From contig NC_060238.1 of assembly GCF_021155775.2 (NCBI RefSeq), forward strand, positions 24,954,470-25,018,469: a stretch of DNA of 64,000 nucleotides, in the 5' to 3' direction. Both the position numbers and the translations under genes were made by a program. Positions 12,247 through 24,204 of this stretch are shown here, in pieces. Positions within the stretch are counted from its first letter, which is position 1; each line of letters opens with the position of its first letter. The DNA is from Neodiprion pinetum (Eukaryota > Arthropoda > Insecta > Hymenoptera > Diprionidae). The notes below the pieces were generated by a model. It did not search any database and was not told where the DNA came from. It was given only the letters and a program-made list of their open reading frames with translations.

Positions 12247-13695
12247 ATGGCGTCGGAGGAGATGAAGCTACGGAAACGAGAGGAGTACGAGATGCAGCTC
12301 TTTGGCTTTCACTCCCGGGCTGCGTACGATGGCAGTAAGAGGACAACGTCACTTCCATCAATTCCTTTGTCAATGCTTTCAGGCTTTATCGGCCTTATCC
12401 CGGAACGAATCGATGTTGCAGTCGTCGGGCGAATGTGCTCTGGTTTCATGTGGATTTAAATCATGACTAGAGTCACACTCGTCCAACAATTGTGACGCTA
12501 TCAACGCGCGTCATCAGGCCAAACGAAAATCCTGCCTTTATTCCCACGTTTCGCGTATCAACCACCAACTGAAACCCTATTTCTCATCTGTATTTCCATT
12601 CTGATTGCGATCCGTTCAGTCTCCTCGCCAGTTTCTTTTTCTAATCTGTTATACTTTTTCGACAACTTGTTTCTACTCATGTTCCGTTTCACGTACGGCA
12701 GATAACGTCAGGCTCTTATGCGACCTTTCAAGTCTGTTTTTACTGTTATTATCAGCGCGATCTAAATCTTTCACATTCCTATGCTTGTCAGGCTCGCTTC
12801 TACATGTTGAAACATTGGCATTGTAATCGTTTCAGTAAAGAATATAATAAAGGAAGAGGTACGGTCGGTCTGTCAGAATCTGAGCAAATCCATTGAAAGT
12901 AAATATAAACTGGGCAGTGAGGAGCTTTCTGTTCTCAGAACAGAGGCTAAAGATTTGGTTCAGACTTATGAAAACAGAGCTGAATCTCACATGGAATCAT
13001 TGAATGTAATTATTCCTCTACAGTGTCTTTAGTTTCATCTTCTAAGAAATTTAACAAACGTTAAAAATCCAGGTCATCTTGGTCTTAGATTATCGCCACC
13101 TCTTCATCCGCGATTGTTGACAATTGTACTGTGAACCTGACATTGTTTTGCAGAACATTGTACGACAATTCATTGCAATTCCTGACAACGTTTTATTAGA
13201 CGAGGATAAAGGTCAAGCTGTTCAGGTCAGCGAAGATGAATTCGAAGAACTGAAGACCAAGATGGAGAATCTCCAAAAGAGAGCCGAAGGGGTCAGAATA
13301 AATTTCATGAAAATGTTTCCATGTAAAATACCACTTGGAAAACCTATACTCGTTATAAATTTAAATTGTACCCTTTGTTTCATTTAATCGAGGGTGATTT
13401 TTGATAGGTCACAATGTTCAACGCCGCTCTACGCCAAGAACTCGAACTTCAAAAAAGATTCAAGGCCTGCGAGGACGCGATAAACAATGCGAGCAGGGAG
13501 ATTAAAGATAACACCGTTGTACCAAATTTGGATGACCAGATAACAGAATTCATCCAGCAATCGGAAAAACTTAGAATGCAGCTACCAATTCCTGAATCTC
13601 AATGCGAAAGGCACAAATACAATCCACCCTTGGAAAATCTTAAAGATTTTGATCTCGTATACCGTGAAACTTTAATTAATACTGCCAATGAATAG
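12247..13695 (+). CDS. Mis12: kinetochore protein MIS12
   Basis: Four exons: 12247-12334, 12836-13005, 13154-13291 and 13408-13695, giving 227 residues. MIS12 is a subunit of the four-protein complex that links centromeric chromatin to the outer-kinetochore NDC80 complex. The family signature near the N-terminus is EYEMQLFGFHSRAAYDGIKNII (animal MIS12 has E-x-Q-F-F-G-F). A second landmark is IPDNVLLDEDK around residue 95, matching IPSNILLPEDK of vertebrate MIS12. The rest is predicted coiled coil (EELKTKMENLQKRAEG, LRQELELQKRFKACEDA). Length is close to the human protein (about 205). A polyadenylation signal AATAAA sits near 13809. An upstream ATG-free leader shares its promoter region with a possible minus-strand frame. 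Confidence 0.88.
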
Positions 13696-14744
13696 AGCAA
13701 TCTTACTAAGATGTTATTTGTGGCCTATCAAAGTCTAGCAGAATCTTGAGCATATATGTATGTCTAGTTATATTTTTTTATACACAATTAGGTCATTAGA
13801 TTTTTTTCAATAAAACTATCTGTTAAATCCTGGTTAATTTCATTTCCGAGTTAGCGAGTTGTCGCATGAAAAACATAAACTTAAACTTTGTGTGATCTTG
13901 ATTATGCTACGCAAAGGTTGTTGCAACAGATGATCTATCAGCTGAGTTCGAACCTCTTGCAGTTTCAAGTTAAAAAATAATCGTAGTCCTTCAAAGAAAC
14001 AGTTTCATTTGAATTTCTGTATTACATTGGAATCATTTATTGAGATCTAAACTTGCTTGCATTATTCTGGTTCTCGATCGTGAGAATTATCGATTGTATT
14101 AATACTCTACGATTTGTTTCCAATTATTATTGCTTTTGTCAGAATAGTTACCCATATTTAATTCAAGTCTTAACGTTATCGAGTTGATCCATCTACTATC
14201 CGTTTGAGACTTCCCCGAATTTTTGTTCTCTTCGTTGTTTTCCTTTGAGCTATTATAAGATACACGAAATAATTTTATTTCTACGTATTCAGTACAAACT
14301 AATGTATAAAGTCACATCTTTTAGCCATGCCATATTGTTCACAACTCATCATCAACATGTCTGTTTACCAACGTTAAATATTAAATGATTGAATACACAT
14401 GTTGATGCTCGATTGTTTCTAGAACGTTCGATTGGATTAGCAGATAATTCCATTTGAAAATCATGTATTATCGAGTCGTCGAGTTCAGTCTATTTCTAAT
14501 TTCACCGGATCAAGGGATTTCCGATGTCGTGAATTTGTTCAATGGTGGGGGTGGCGTGTAACATAAAACGGGGTCCATTGGAGATTAGAAAAGCTCGACA
14601 GCAGCTTTGCACAGTGTGCTTATTCGACAGTCGTCAGTTCCGACAGCGGACACGGAATTTTGTACTTTCCTCGCATGAACTTAAACCGATTGATTTATTA
14701 ACATTTCTCCTAAAAGTTCCGTTTAAATCAAACGGCTAGTGCCA
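13696..14744. other. AT-rich intergenic region
   Basis: The stretch holds the MIS12 3' UTR and the FAM98 promoter. A perfect 11-base inverted pair, CATCAACATGT at 14350-14360 and its complement at 14397-14407, could form a small hairpin. I see no gene. The short frame at 14542-14739 has no domain and lies directly before the FAM98 start. Confidence 0.5.
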
Positions 14745-16676
14745 ATGGAAACCGATTTGTTACAGAATCTGCAAGACGTTGGGTATGTGGGCAAGTTTTA
14801 TAGGTTACAACAGTTACCGGCTGATGCAAAGCATTGCCGATTACTAACTTCACATGTGGAATATTTTAGGCTACTTTTTTGAGTAAGGAAACAAAGCTAC
14901 TGAGTTTCCTCAGAAAATCAGCCTAATATGTTCGAAGTTATGAGGATGTTCAATATTATAAAAAATTATTGGATAATCATATAGCCGAAAAAGATACCCA
15001 AACTTGAAGCTCCGAATTTAAGTAACGTTCACAATGTTATTTGTAAGATAATCAGCAAGTTTGTAAAGAGGATTTTGAACTCGCGTAAAAGATCTACTTA
15101 AATTTTGTGCTTGATTCCGCAGGTATAGCGGGGCTCTATCTGACGCGAATGAGTTGTCCAAAGCTTTGAAAGACGGCCCAAAGTCAGTGGAGTTCACTAA
15201 GTTGGTGGCGTGGCTGGCAGAAGAATTGTCTGCATTTGGAGAGGTGGATGACTCCGTAAACGCTATAACCACGCCAGAAGATTCGAGCCATTTTCTGCTC
15301 GAATTAAGTTCATTTCTCAAGGAATTAGGATGCGCGAATCAAAACCTCATTGGCGGTACTGTGAATCAGAGACTGAGTACAAAGTACGACAGACTCGTTT
15401 TACTAGATTATCTGGTAACCGAGCTGATGACCAGCAAGATATTAGGATCATTTAAATCTGACGCGGATCAACAGATGGAAGTAACAATTGTAAGTGTTGT
15501 AATTGTTATCAACGTCTAGTTGAATCTATCGATAGTGAATTCTGCTCCGTCTTAATTGGATAACTGCCATGTTGTCATTCTTTATTTTTCCTTTCAGAAC
15601 GAAAGCGACACAGCCAGACATCTCAAAAACATGTTGTTGGCATTGAAGTTTCAAAAACCTCCAGATAACATAAGTGCACAAATGCTGTTCACAAAACTAA
15701 CTACTAAGTTGAAGGAAGTTGTGGCTCAGGCTCCCCCTGATCTACTCGATACGCCTTTATTTGTGGGCGAGCTATCGAACGACCAATGGGAACGGCTGAA
15801 TGAACTCCAAGAAGAATTCAAGAACGAGTATAAAACCAGAAGGGAAATGTTACTCAAAAGATTGGATGTCACGGTGCAATCTTTTTTGGTAAAGCATTAA
15901 ATAACGTCTCACAAAATTCTAGTAAATTTGATGAAATTATCTTATTTTGGAATAAACTAATAACAATCTTAATTTTACAGTGGTCAGAGAATATAAGGTC
16001 AAAGGAAGATCAGGTCAACGCATCCTACAAACAAAAACGGAATATCATGTCTCCCGAGCCAAGTGTTTGTATTGCTGATTTACTTGCCGCAAGACGAGAT
16101 TTAGCCATAGTTGAAAAGACCAGCAATGCTACTGTACGAAAAAATACCAGGAGCCAAGTCAACCAAGTCATTATTGGGGCAGTGCCAGATCGTGGAGGAA
16201 GACCTTGCGACCAGCAACCACCTCCACCCGAAATGCCATCTTGGCAAAAAGATCGCGTTGCTGGGCCGAATTCGTCCAGGTAAAACGCGATCTCACAGTA
16301 TTTTTGTTCATGGATTGGGGTTCTGTGACTTCGTGATACTTGTTTAAGCACATCAATTGAATATCGTTTCAAAATATTTTTCAGAGGAGGCAGAGGCGGA
16401 GGTGGCGGTGGCGGTGGATATCGGGACCACAAAGATGCTTCGAAAAATTTTGGCCAAAACCAAGACAGGTTTCAATCGCAGCAGCAATATCAGCAACAGC
16501 AACCACAGTATGAAAGTCGTGGTGATTACCGTGGTCATAATCAAGGAGGTGGAGAGTATCACAGAGGCGGTGGAAGAGGTAGAGTGCAAGGAGGATGGGG
16601 CGGAGACCGAGGTACAAGTGGCTATCAACGAGGGAATTCTAATCGCGGAAGAGGTCGAGGTGGACAGCACTATTAA
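14745..16676 (+). CDS. FAM98: FAM98 family protein
   Basis: Five exons: 14745-14782, 15123-15489, 15598-15888, 15981-16279 and 16385-16676, giving 428 residues. FAM98 proteins bind RNA; FAM98B belongs to the human tRNA-splicing ligase complex with RTCB, DDX1 and CGI-99. The N-terminus METDLLQNLQDVGYSGAL matches FAM98 METDILESLEDLGYKGPL and fixes both the start and the first splice join. Further landmarks are EFTKLVAWLAEEL, the helical middle ending RREMLLKRLDVTVQSFLW, and IADLLAARRDL. VPDRGGRP followed by PPPPEMPSWQKDR leads into the RGG/Gln-rich tail, ending GRGRGGQHY. The tail suits low-specificity RNA binding. The sequence does not say whether it is the A, B or C paralogue; insects usually have one. 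Confidence 0.94.
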
Positions 16677-17733
16677 GACAGTTGCGAGAAAAAAAAAAAC
16701 GACAACGTCTAAAATAGATGTTATAACGTGCCAGATTAAAATTCGAGTTAAACTTAAATCGTTAAATTTATATTTTGCTATTTCGTGAGATCTCTTTTGT
16801 TAATTTTATTTAGTTTGCGGTTCTTTATGTTTGATCAGACGCCTCATGGTTGTTAAGGTTGGTTCTTTACAGGTGCAAAGCTTGTATCAATTTATTTGTG
16901 CTGCATTTCATCCTGATTCATAGTGAATTTGTTCATCACGTTTGCTCGAAATCGCGTTTTGTAATATGCTTACGGTTTCAACAACATACGGCACATAGCG
17001 TTTTGGAATTACCACTGAGTGAATCCTATGTTGGTTTTGAGGCATCGAATGAGATTTGGTTTTGGAAATGGGAATGGTGTTTTCAAGCCTTTAGAATCTT
17101 TATAAATAGAGACAGCACAGTTCCCGCGCAGCTTCAGAGAGAGTAAATGTTACAGAATCGCTGTCTCATGAATCCTGTAAACCCCGCAAAGTAAGACTTC
17201 GTGAGATTGTTAATGCATTACCTTCATCTCTGTATTTCATCACACGATATTTTATTTCCCATTTAACCTGAACCAAAATATTCACATGGAATCATTAAAA
17301 AATATCGTTGATCATTCCTTCGGCAGCTGTGTTAAAAAGTATTTTGTGGTCAACCCAAGTTAAGAAATATCAGTTAATCGGTTCTTTGCTCTGAAATTTG
17401 AGGTCCACTCTGCACTTATTTTGAGGCATATTTGGTCGCCAGAGTTTGACTCTAAGTAAAAGTGGATTGAACGTCTGTTTGCAGAAAAGATCTGATCCAA
17501 GAGCATTTAGGATAAGAATGTATTTATTAACATAATTGTTATTTATTTCAATTACCTTATAAAGCAGCTCTGTAATGTATATCGCGATTAACGTAATATA
17601 TGTATAACTGTGCATTCCTACAAGAGGTTTCCGATTCTTTTCTCCCGCTACATGGCACCATACAAATTATTCATTTGGTATTAAAAATATTTTAAAACTA
17701 CACATATTTACATCCAATTCTGGCGAGTCTTTC
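16677..17733. other. convergent 3' region between FAM98 and DNA polymerase eta
   Basis: AT-rich sequence with FAM98 3' UTR on one side and polymerase eta 3' UTR on the other. I see no gene or repeat structure. Confidence 0.5.
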
Positions 17734-20700
17734 TCACGTAAAAAACGCGGCTATACTTTTAGACCGCTTTTCTGACTCTCGCGTTTCGGGTTTGTTACGT
17801 TTTCTCTTCACAGATGGTTTGCCATTCAACTTATCATTTTCTGGAGTAGCTACCGTGGGCCGAGCAACAGACTTATTTAATTCTTTGGACAAGTTTCGCG
17901 CAACGTGAAAATCGGAGTGCTCCAAGTACTCGCGCAGTGGAATTAATTTATCGCATTCTGGACATTTTTCCACCAACTCCTCACCGCCAGAACTATCAGC
18001 CAATTTCGTTTCATTGTTGAAAAAGGTGTCTATTTTGTTGACCTTCGGTTGGACAGCAGATTTTGCACGAGAGCGCTTGTGATCATTAACTTTCTGCTGT
18101 ACAGATTTCACTGTATTTACTTTACTTTCAGAGTCCTTTTTCTTTCGACTTTGTAATATTAAATTCGCTTCATTTCGTAGTCTTGATGGTAAAACCGCCA
18201 CGATGCTTTCGTCAAGATTATCCAAATCTGGGAATATATCCTGTAGTTTTATTGCATTGTCATCAATTTGTTCCGGAGTCTCTTTTGCATCATTTGAATT
18301 CACAGGGAGAACAATGGTATTTCCAGATTCTGGGTCATTATTTTTCAAGTTAAGTACGGCAAGATGCTTTGGATGCGCAGTTTCGTCACTGTTGATACCT
18401 TTCAAGTCTTGATTTTGCATTGGCAACTTTACACTCACTGGTTCATTATTCAAATTAGGTTGATGAGTAGGCACATTTTGATCAGCGTTTGTGCACGGTA
18501 ATTTCTGAATTTTTACGACTGTCTCATTTTCAACACTAAATTTTACTTGACCCTCAGGAGCATCAGCTTGATTACCTGGCAGAGCCGCGTCTTGTGGCCC
18601 GTTTTTATTTGCATTAAGAATATTCATGAAAAACGATTTTTTAAAGTTGTCAGGTTTCAGTTTTGTATTCTGGCTCCTCAGAAACGACATTGGTGATTTG
18701 ATAGCTTGATTGCTCTCTGGTTTCACAACACTAGTAGATGCAGTATTTATGCCGTCCTTTCTGACTGGAGACTGTGTTCTTACATCCCCGGAATCAAAAA
18801 ATTCAGAAACATTGTCTGCAACTACGTTTGATTCTCCTTCAGATTCGATTTCCAAGGGCTCAGATTTCGAAGGAGAATTGCATTTGTCTAACGTCGAAGT
18901 TGTGGGGCTTGCTAATACTTCGTCAGTTGCAATGGTCGCGTTAGTATTCGCCGTAAAGAAGCTTCGAAAAGTGGATATCTCTTTGTCAATATCAATAAAT
19001 TTGCTTGCCGACATACCAATAAATACTATTGGATACTTTGCAAATTTAATTATAATATCTAAACAACCCTTCGATATTGTCTTAGCTTTGTACGAAGACA
19101 ATCGACAAGAGCGAGATTGACTTATAGTTTTATTGTCCTTGTAATAGTGATAACTAACTGTGAGTAATGTTGCCTTACGATTATTCTCTTCAGCATCTTG
19201 ATCCAATCGTTCAGCCATTTCCAAAGACAACTGAGTCACCCAATGATCCAGCTGTAACAGAAGACCATTATTTTTCACATTATATTGTTATGTATTACGC
19301 ATTCTTAATAATAGTAAAAATTACGTATAGTAAGAGGCAATCTGGATTTCTTAACTTTTTTTCTTTCTCAAGAGAAAAGAAAACTCACCGTTTCCTTTGC
19401 CACAATTGCTCGTTTGCCTGGAAAGTTTTTACAGCTGCCTATAGATTTTGATATAAGTCTGCTGGTAACCGGTTCGTTATCCATTCCACGAGCAATGTTG
19501 TAAAGCCATAATCTGAAATGAATTATTCATTCATTAAAAACTATCAAATTAAAGTTGCACATTATGAATCGTACAAACAGATAACGAGTAAGCATACCCG
19601 GTTTTATCATCAAATCGTGTTTGCAGATCCTTCAATGAGTAGGACAGTAAATCTGCCATTACGTTACAGCCAAGAGACTCAATGACAACATCGCCAAATT
19701 TCCCACCAAGGTTTCGCACTTTTTTTACAGGTAGCGTTTGAAAAAGGGATGGAACACCGGCTAAGGGTAAGATGGTTTGCCGATTAGGTTTATGCAAGCC
19801 ACACGCAAGTTTGGCCAAAATCTGTAAGACACAAACAAAATGTTGATTTGCTGAGTGATTTGATGCAACGAACTGATCTCAACACATCACAAAACAGCGA
19901 AATGTGATAAATTCAAGCACCTTGTTATAAGATATGCCTGCAGAGCACCTGTACCCTGTGGTCTCATATATGTCAGCTCTTATTCGCTCGATTATAGTAC
20001 CAGCTACAGCTAGCTTTTGAGACTGAATATCCCCCAATTCCCCGTATGCCGCATTTGCCCACTTTTCGATCCCTTCACGTCTGTGGGCTATAATCATTGT
20101 ACTATTGAACGTTCGCATTGATAACAAGAAGTTAGATTGGAATCAAAAAATCAATCAAAATGTTTACCTTCGTCATTATTTCCAACAATTGAATATCCGA
20201 TGACAAATGTGTTCGGAAGACATTCCACCATCTTCGCCGCAGACATCTGGCTTGAAAGCATTTCCTGATTAACAAGTTCTGTGATATCCAAGTAAGCTTC
20301 GTCAACGCTCGCACGTTCTACCACTTTACTATGCTTTCTCAATACTTCGACAACTTCCCGCCCGGCAATTCTGTACCTACAATAGAAGGCGTTCATCATA
20401 GAAAGCGAGTTTTAAACAGAATTGAAAAAGCTTGCAATCATGACCAAAGTCAAACATTGATCGACATACCTGGATGTATCCGCCTTGCCTCTGACTCCAG
20501 GAACAGTAGCCAGGAGCAACTCGGGGCATTTTTTCTTAGCTTCATCAGGCCGCATGTGTCTGCTGACTCCATGGTCACGTGCCTCATAGTTGACGGCTAT
20601 AATGCTGTTGAGAGAGAATAACGTCAGAACATAAATAATCTGTTAGATGGAGGTGAAAATACGCTGGGCTTTGGAGAAACCTTGATGTATCAGAATCGAA

Positions 20701-20886
20701 GATAGTTGTCTTCGCGGAAAAAAAATAAATATTTTGGAGTCTGACATACCCTCCAGAACCCCAAACGTTGTACTGCACCACAGCCAAAGGTTTCCCCCTT
20801 AGGTCGGGTTGAAGTTTAACTTCGACTTGGCAGAAAAAACAGTCCATATCGACCAGGACGACGATCCTTTCATCGGAATTCATCAT
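17734..20886 (-). CDS. DNApol-eta: DNA polymerase eta (translesion polymerase)
   Basis: Seven exons: 20750-20886, 20470-20604, 20168-20376, 19921-20087, 19598-19821, 19389-19512 and 17734-19251, giving 837 residues. This Y-family polymerase copies past UV-induced thymine dimers. The palm motifs are VDMDCFFCQVE at 10-20 with two metal-binding Asp, and RASVDEAYLDI near residue 115. Further landmarks are NYEARDHGVSRHMRPDEAK, CSAGISYNKILAKLACGLHKPNRQT (helix-hairpin-helix entry) and KNFPGK, then the little-finger region. The long last exon is mostly disordered and ends with a ubiquitin-binding zinc finger (CPECDKLIPLREYLEHSDFH) and a C-terminal PCNA-binding motif, KSIAAFF, five to ten residues from the end. 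The exon 4 acceptor was chosen by frame (TTATAG before CCCACAGACG). It is divergent from RNASEH2C. Confidence 0.95.
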
Positions 20887-21290
20887 CGCTCATTGGAAGT
20901 AACCGCCTACCGTTCAGTCGAAAGAGAGTGAATCCTCTTTGTTTGATTCTCCTGTCAGACCATGTTTTTTCGACGAATTATCAGTGACGTAATATTTTCC
21001 CGCGCTTCCAAACCCGAGGTTAAGTTAGGCTGGGTTGGGTTAGGTTAGTTTGCAGATCTCCGTTACTGTCGCTTCGCGTGATTCACGTCAACTGCTGGTT
21101 CAAACGCGCGGTTTTCCGAGGTAAAGATCCGTCGCGATTTGACGTAAATCCTTATGTGTCGTCGGATTTTATGAGCAGTGGTAACTGACTGTGTTTTAAA
21201 AATCTCTGGGTCTCAACAGTGGAATGTACAGTAGTAGCAGAGTAGAATTGTTTATCTCAAAAGTGACGATCCGTGCAGCTGGTAAGAAAC
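20887..21290. promoter_or_regulatory. divergent promoter region, DNA polymerase eta / RNASEH2C
   Basis: About 400 bp separate the two opposite starts. The stretch has no obvious TATA box near the expected sites and a short GGTTAGGTTAGG-like run near 21040. A shared promoter for two genome-maintenance genes is inferred from spacing only. Confidence 0.4.
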
Positions 21291-21913
21291 ATGGCGATAC
21301 ATTTGAATTTGAAAAAGGAAATACTGACCAGCGAGAAGGAGTCGGTTTTGCACCTGATGCCTTGCGACATACACGGAGACGAACCGGCTCTCGTTTCGTC
21401 TTATTTCACTCCATACATCCGCAGGAAAGATGACGAACGTGAGTTTTTACACGAGATTTTCAGATCCTCAGACTGTCTGACAGCTGACGTAACGTATTTG
21501 CCAGTTATTGATACATTTTTTATTTATTTATTTATTCATATTTTTCACTCTTCATCTCAGATCTGACGACTTCCTTTCGCGGCTATCCTTTGCAAGGAAA
21601 AACCATAACTTTACCAAAGGGTTACACTGGATTGGTTCTCCACGAAAGCAAAAATGCAGAGTCAGAATCACTCGATCGCAACCTCTTCGCTACAGGGAAA
21701 TTTACTCAGTTTACCTATTGGAATTATGACAAACTACCTTCTAAGAATGACGCTGTTGTCGCAGCTTTGGAATGGATCGACATCGCCGAAGCGGTGAGCA
21801 ATACTTTTCGTCACTGATTTAATAACAAATTGAAATTTGTAAAGAGAAAGTGAATTTCATGGATTTTCAATCTGTTTCAGCTCCATTCCAACGATGACGA
21901 CGTCGCCAATTGA
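21291..21913 (+). CDS. RNASEH2C: ribonuclease H2 subunit C
   Basis: Three exons: 21291-21438, 21561-21793 and 21881-21913, giving 137 residues. RNase H2C is the small scaffold subunit of the trimeric enzyme that removes ribonucleotides from DNA. Family landmarks are LHLMPCDIHGDEPALVSSYFTPYIR near the N-terminus, then FRGYPLQGKTITLPKGYTGLVL and the C-terminal FTQFTYWNYDKLPSKNDAV and LEWIDIAEALH. The start ATG sits in a favourable context (AAAC ATG G). Intron 1 contains an ATTT microsatellite around 21520. Length is close to that of the vertebrate protein (164). Confidence 0.92.
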
Positions 21914-24204
21914 GACTCACATGCTCAGGGACATTCAATAATTTTAAGTAACAATTTTCGTACCTGCACTTCAATTATCGTGTTGTTATACAATATTCAA
22001 ATGTTTCAAGGAAAAAATTTATTTTGCCACACTGTTTCATGGATTCACTAAATATTTAACGAATGTACTACGGGTGCTAATTTTTGTGCATGTGTGTGGC
22101 AGATGAAGATGTGATACTTCAATGATTATAGACCTTGTTGAAAGATTGCTCAATAAATATGCATAGTAATTAGTATATTACATTCGATTTTCTACTTATT
22201 GTTGATTGTAAAAATTTTAGAGCAGTGTACATTTGTTGCATACATTCGACTGGATATAATCTTATTTTCTCAACTCTGTAAGCACTTGTTTTCAAATGAT
22301 TTGATCGTTTTCGAATCACAAAGAAATTCTTGCTCCAGAATTCTGTATTATTTAATAGGTGAAATTTGACTTGTTTGCGATAAAATGATTATTTTCATAT
22401 AATACGGATAATGTGTACTCTATTCATGTTCGCTATTCAACATTATGCATTTATTATCTTGTTATAATCATAAATTTTGTATACTCATATTTACAGAATA
22501 AAATGTACATTCATTAATTCTAAATACATACACATACTATTTCTACCTTACTTATTTAGGTCGAGGTTACATAGGTTCAATATTCATGGATCAGTCAAAC
22601 ATATTTTTGTTCGAAAACAAGAATGAATTTACATTTCAGATGCTTTGTCAGTTTATTGATCAGTAGACTCATAGTTGCTTGTTGCCGAAATGAATACTTT
22701 AGCGCTACCTCACATCTTTAAAGCTAAGAATAGTAAATTTCTTTCCAGACAATCTTTGGCTTTAACTTAGATTTTTCATTGCCATTTGGTAATGTTTATT
22801 CATTTTTCTTCCTTTGTTACACAGGATAACTATACTTTTACAGTATTAATACTACAGTTGCATTTGAAACAGAATTTCCCTGCAAAATTAATTGGTACAG
22901 ATACACTTACACGCTTTTGGAAAATCGGAACAATTGTAGGAACCACTAAAATATAAATTACTTAAACAAAGTTACAGTCTAAGCTACGTTACACAATTCG
23001 TCCTACTGTGTAATTTATCAAATCTATAGAGTAAGAATATTTTTTATTTATCCATTGAACAATTCAACCATGAGAGAAAACAGATGTGTATCTCTTCAAG
23101 TATCAAAGACAATGTTGATACGTTGAATTTTTTTTTTTTTTTTTTCTCTTTTCAAGTATTCGAAGTGCCAAACTTGGACAAAAATATTCTCCCTGATATT
23201 CCGTTGGAATAAAAACACATTAAATTATTAGGCGCTAGATTATCGTTGAGGCTTCTGTACTCTATGAGGACAGTGTTTACATAGTTTATTTATGAATAGC
23301 TATTGGCCTTTGACGAATTTTCGTTACAGAATACTTACATAGTTTATAAAAATCACAGCCACCTATTTTTTTCCAACCGATTTCCCATTGATACACGTCA
23401 CAACTGTGGCGGATTAATATATTATGAATTATTTATGGGTGACAAAATCAACTGTCAACAACCAAAATTTGCGTTAAAATAATAAATACCTATTAATTCG
23501 GTCAGTGGTTGTTCATATGCTCCTTTTTATTATTCTTCCTTGGTAAAGCTATCAAAAACGGTTACTTTAGTAACAGAAATCTTTTCTATTAAAATATAAA
23601 TTATCAACAAAAGCTGTCAATACGAACGTAACATGTTTGTTCTTGATGGTTGATTATTTAATAATACCGAAGCCCTTACTTTAGTAATTCGCTTTGCTAC
23701 AAATTATGACATTTTTCAATTTTTTTTTTTTCATTCATTCATAGTTGCGATTATTTATTCACATTATATCAAAAGTCTACACGGAAATATTTACGTATAT
23801 CCCATGTATGTATATGGGCAGACTTTTTCTTCGCAAACCTTTTTTCGTATAAATTTCATAAAAAATTTGTTACAAAAAATGTAATCTCACTCCAGAGATC
23901 AGTTGTGTAACTTGTTCATAGGTACAAATTTTTAAATACAATTCAATTTAAAAGCATTCAATTTAAAACATGTAGCCGTGGTCCACCTAAATTATAAGGT
24001 ATATTCGAACACGATCAAATGACATAAACTTACGGAGAAACGATTAGACGTTGTACAGCAGATTATATTACAAGTTTGGCAACCTGGCAAGATGTTGTGT
24101 TGAAAATATTTGGAAAACAACCAAATTTTTTCATCATAATTGGATAATTATTTAATAGCGCTTCTTGTGAACCCAGCTTTATTTCAGTGCCTGATGTAAA
24201 AAAA
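21914..24204. other. 2.3 kb AT-rich gene-free region
   Basis: The region holds the RNASEH2C 3' UTR at the left and probably a long tmc 3' UTR at the right. Several polyadenylation-like hexamers and homopolymer T runs (near 23127-23146 and 23720) are visible. I find no open frame of note and no tandem or inverted repeat. Confidence 0.5.

Noticed and set aside
14542..14739. 65-codon plus frame before FAM98
   Set aside because: It ends a few bases before the FAM98 ATG and has no similarity to it. It is probably leader sequence.
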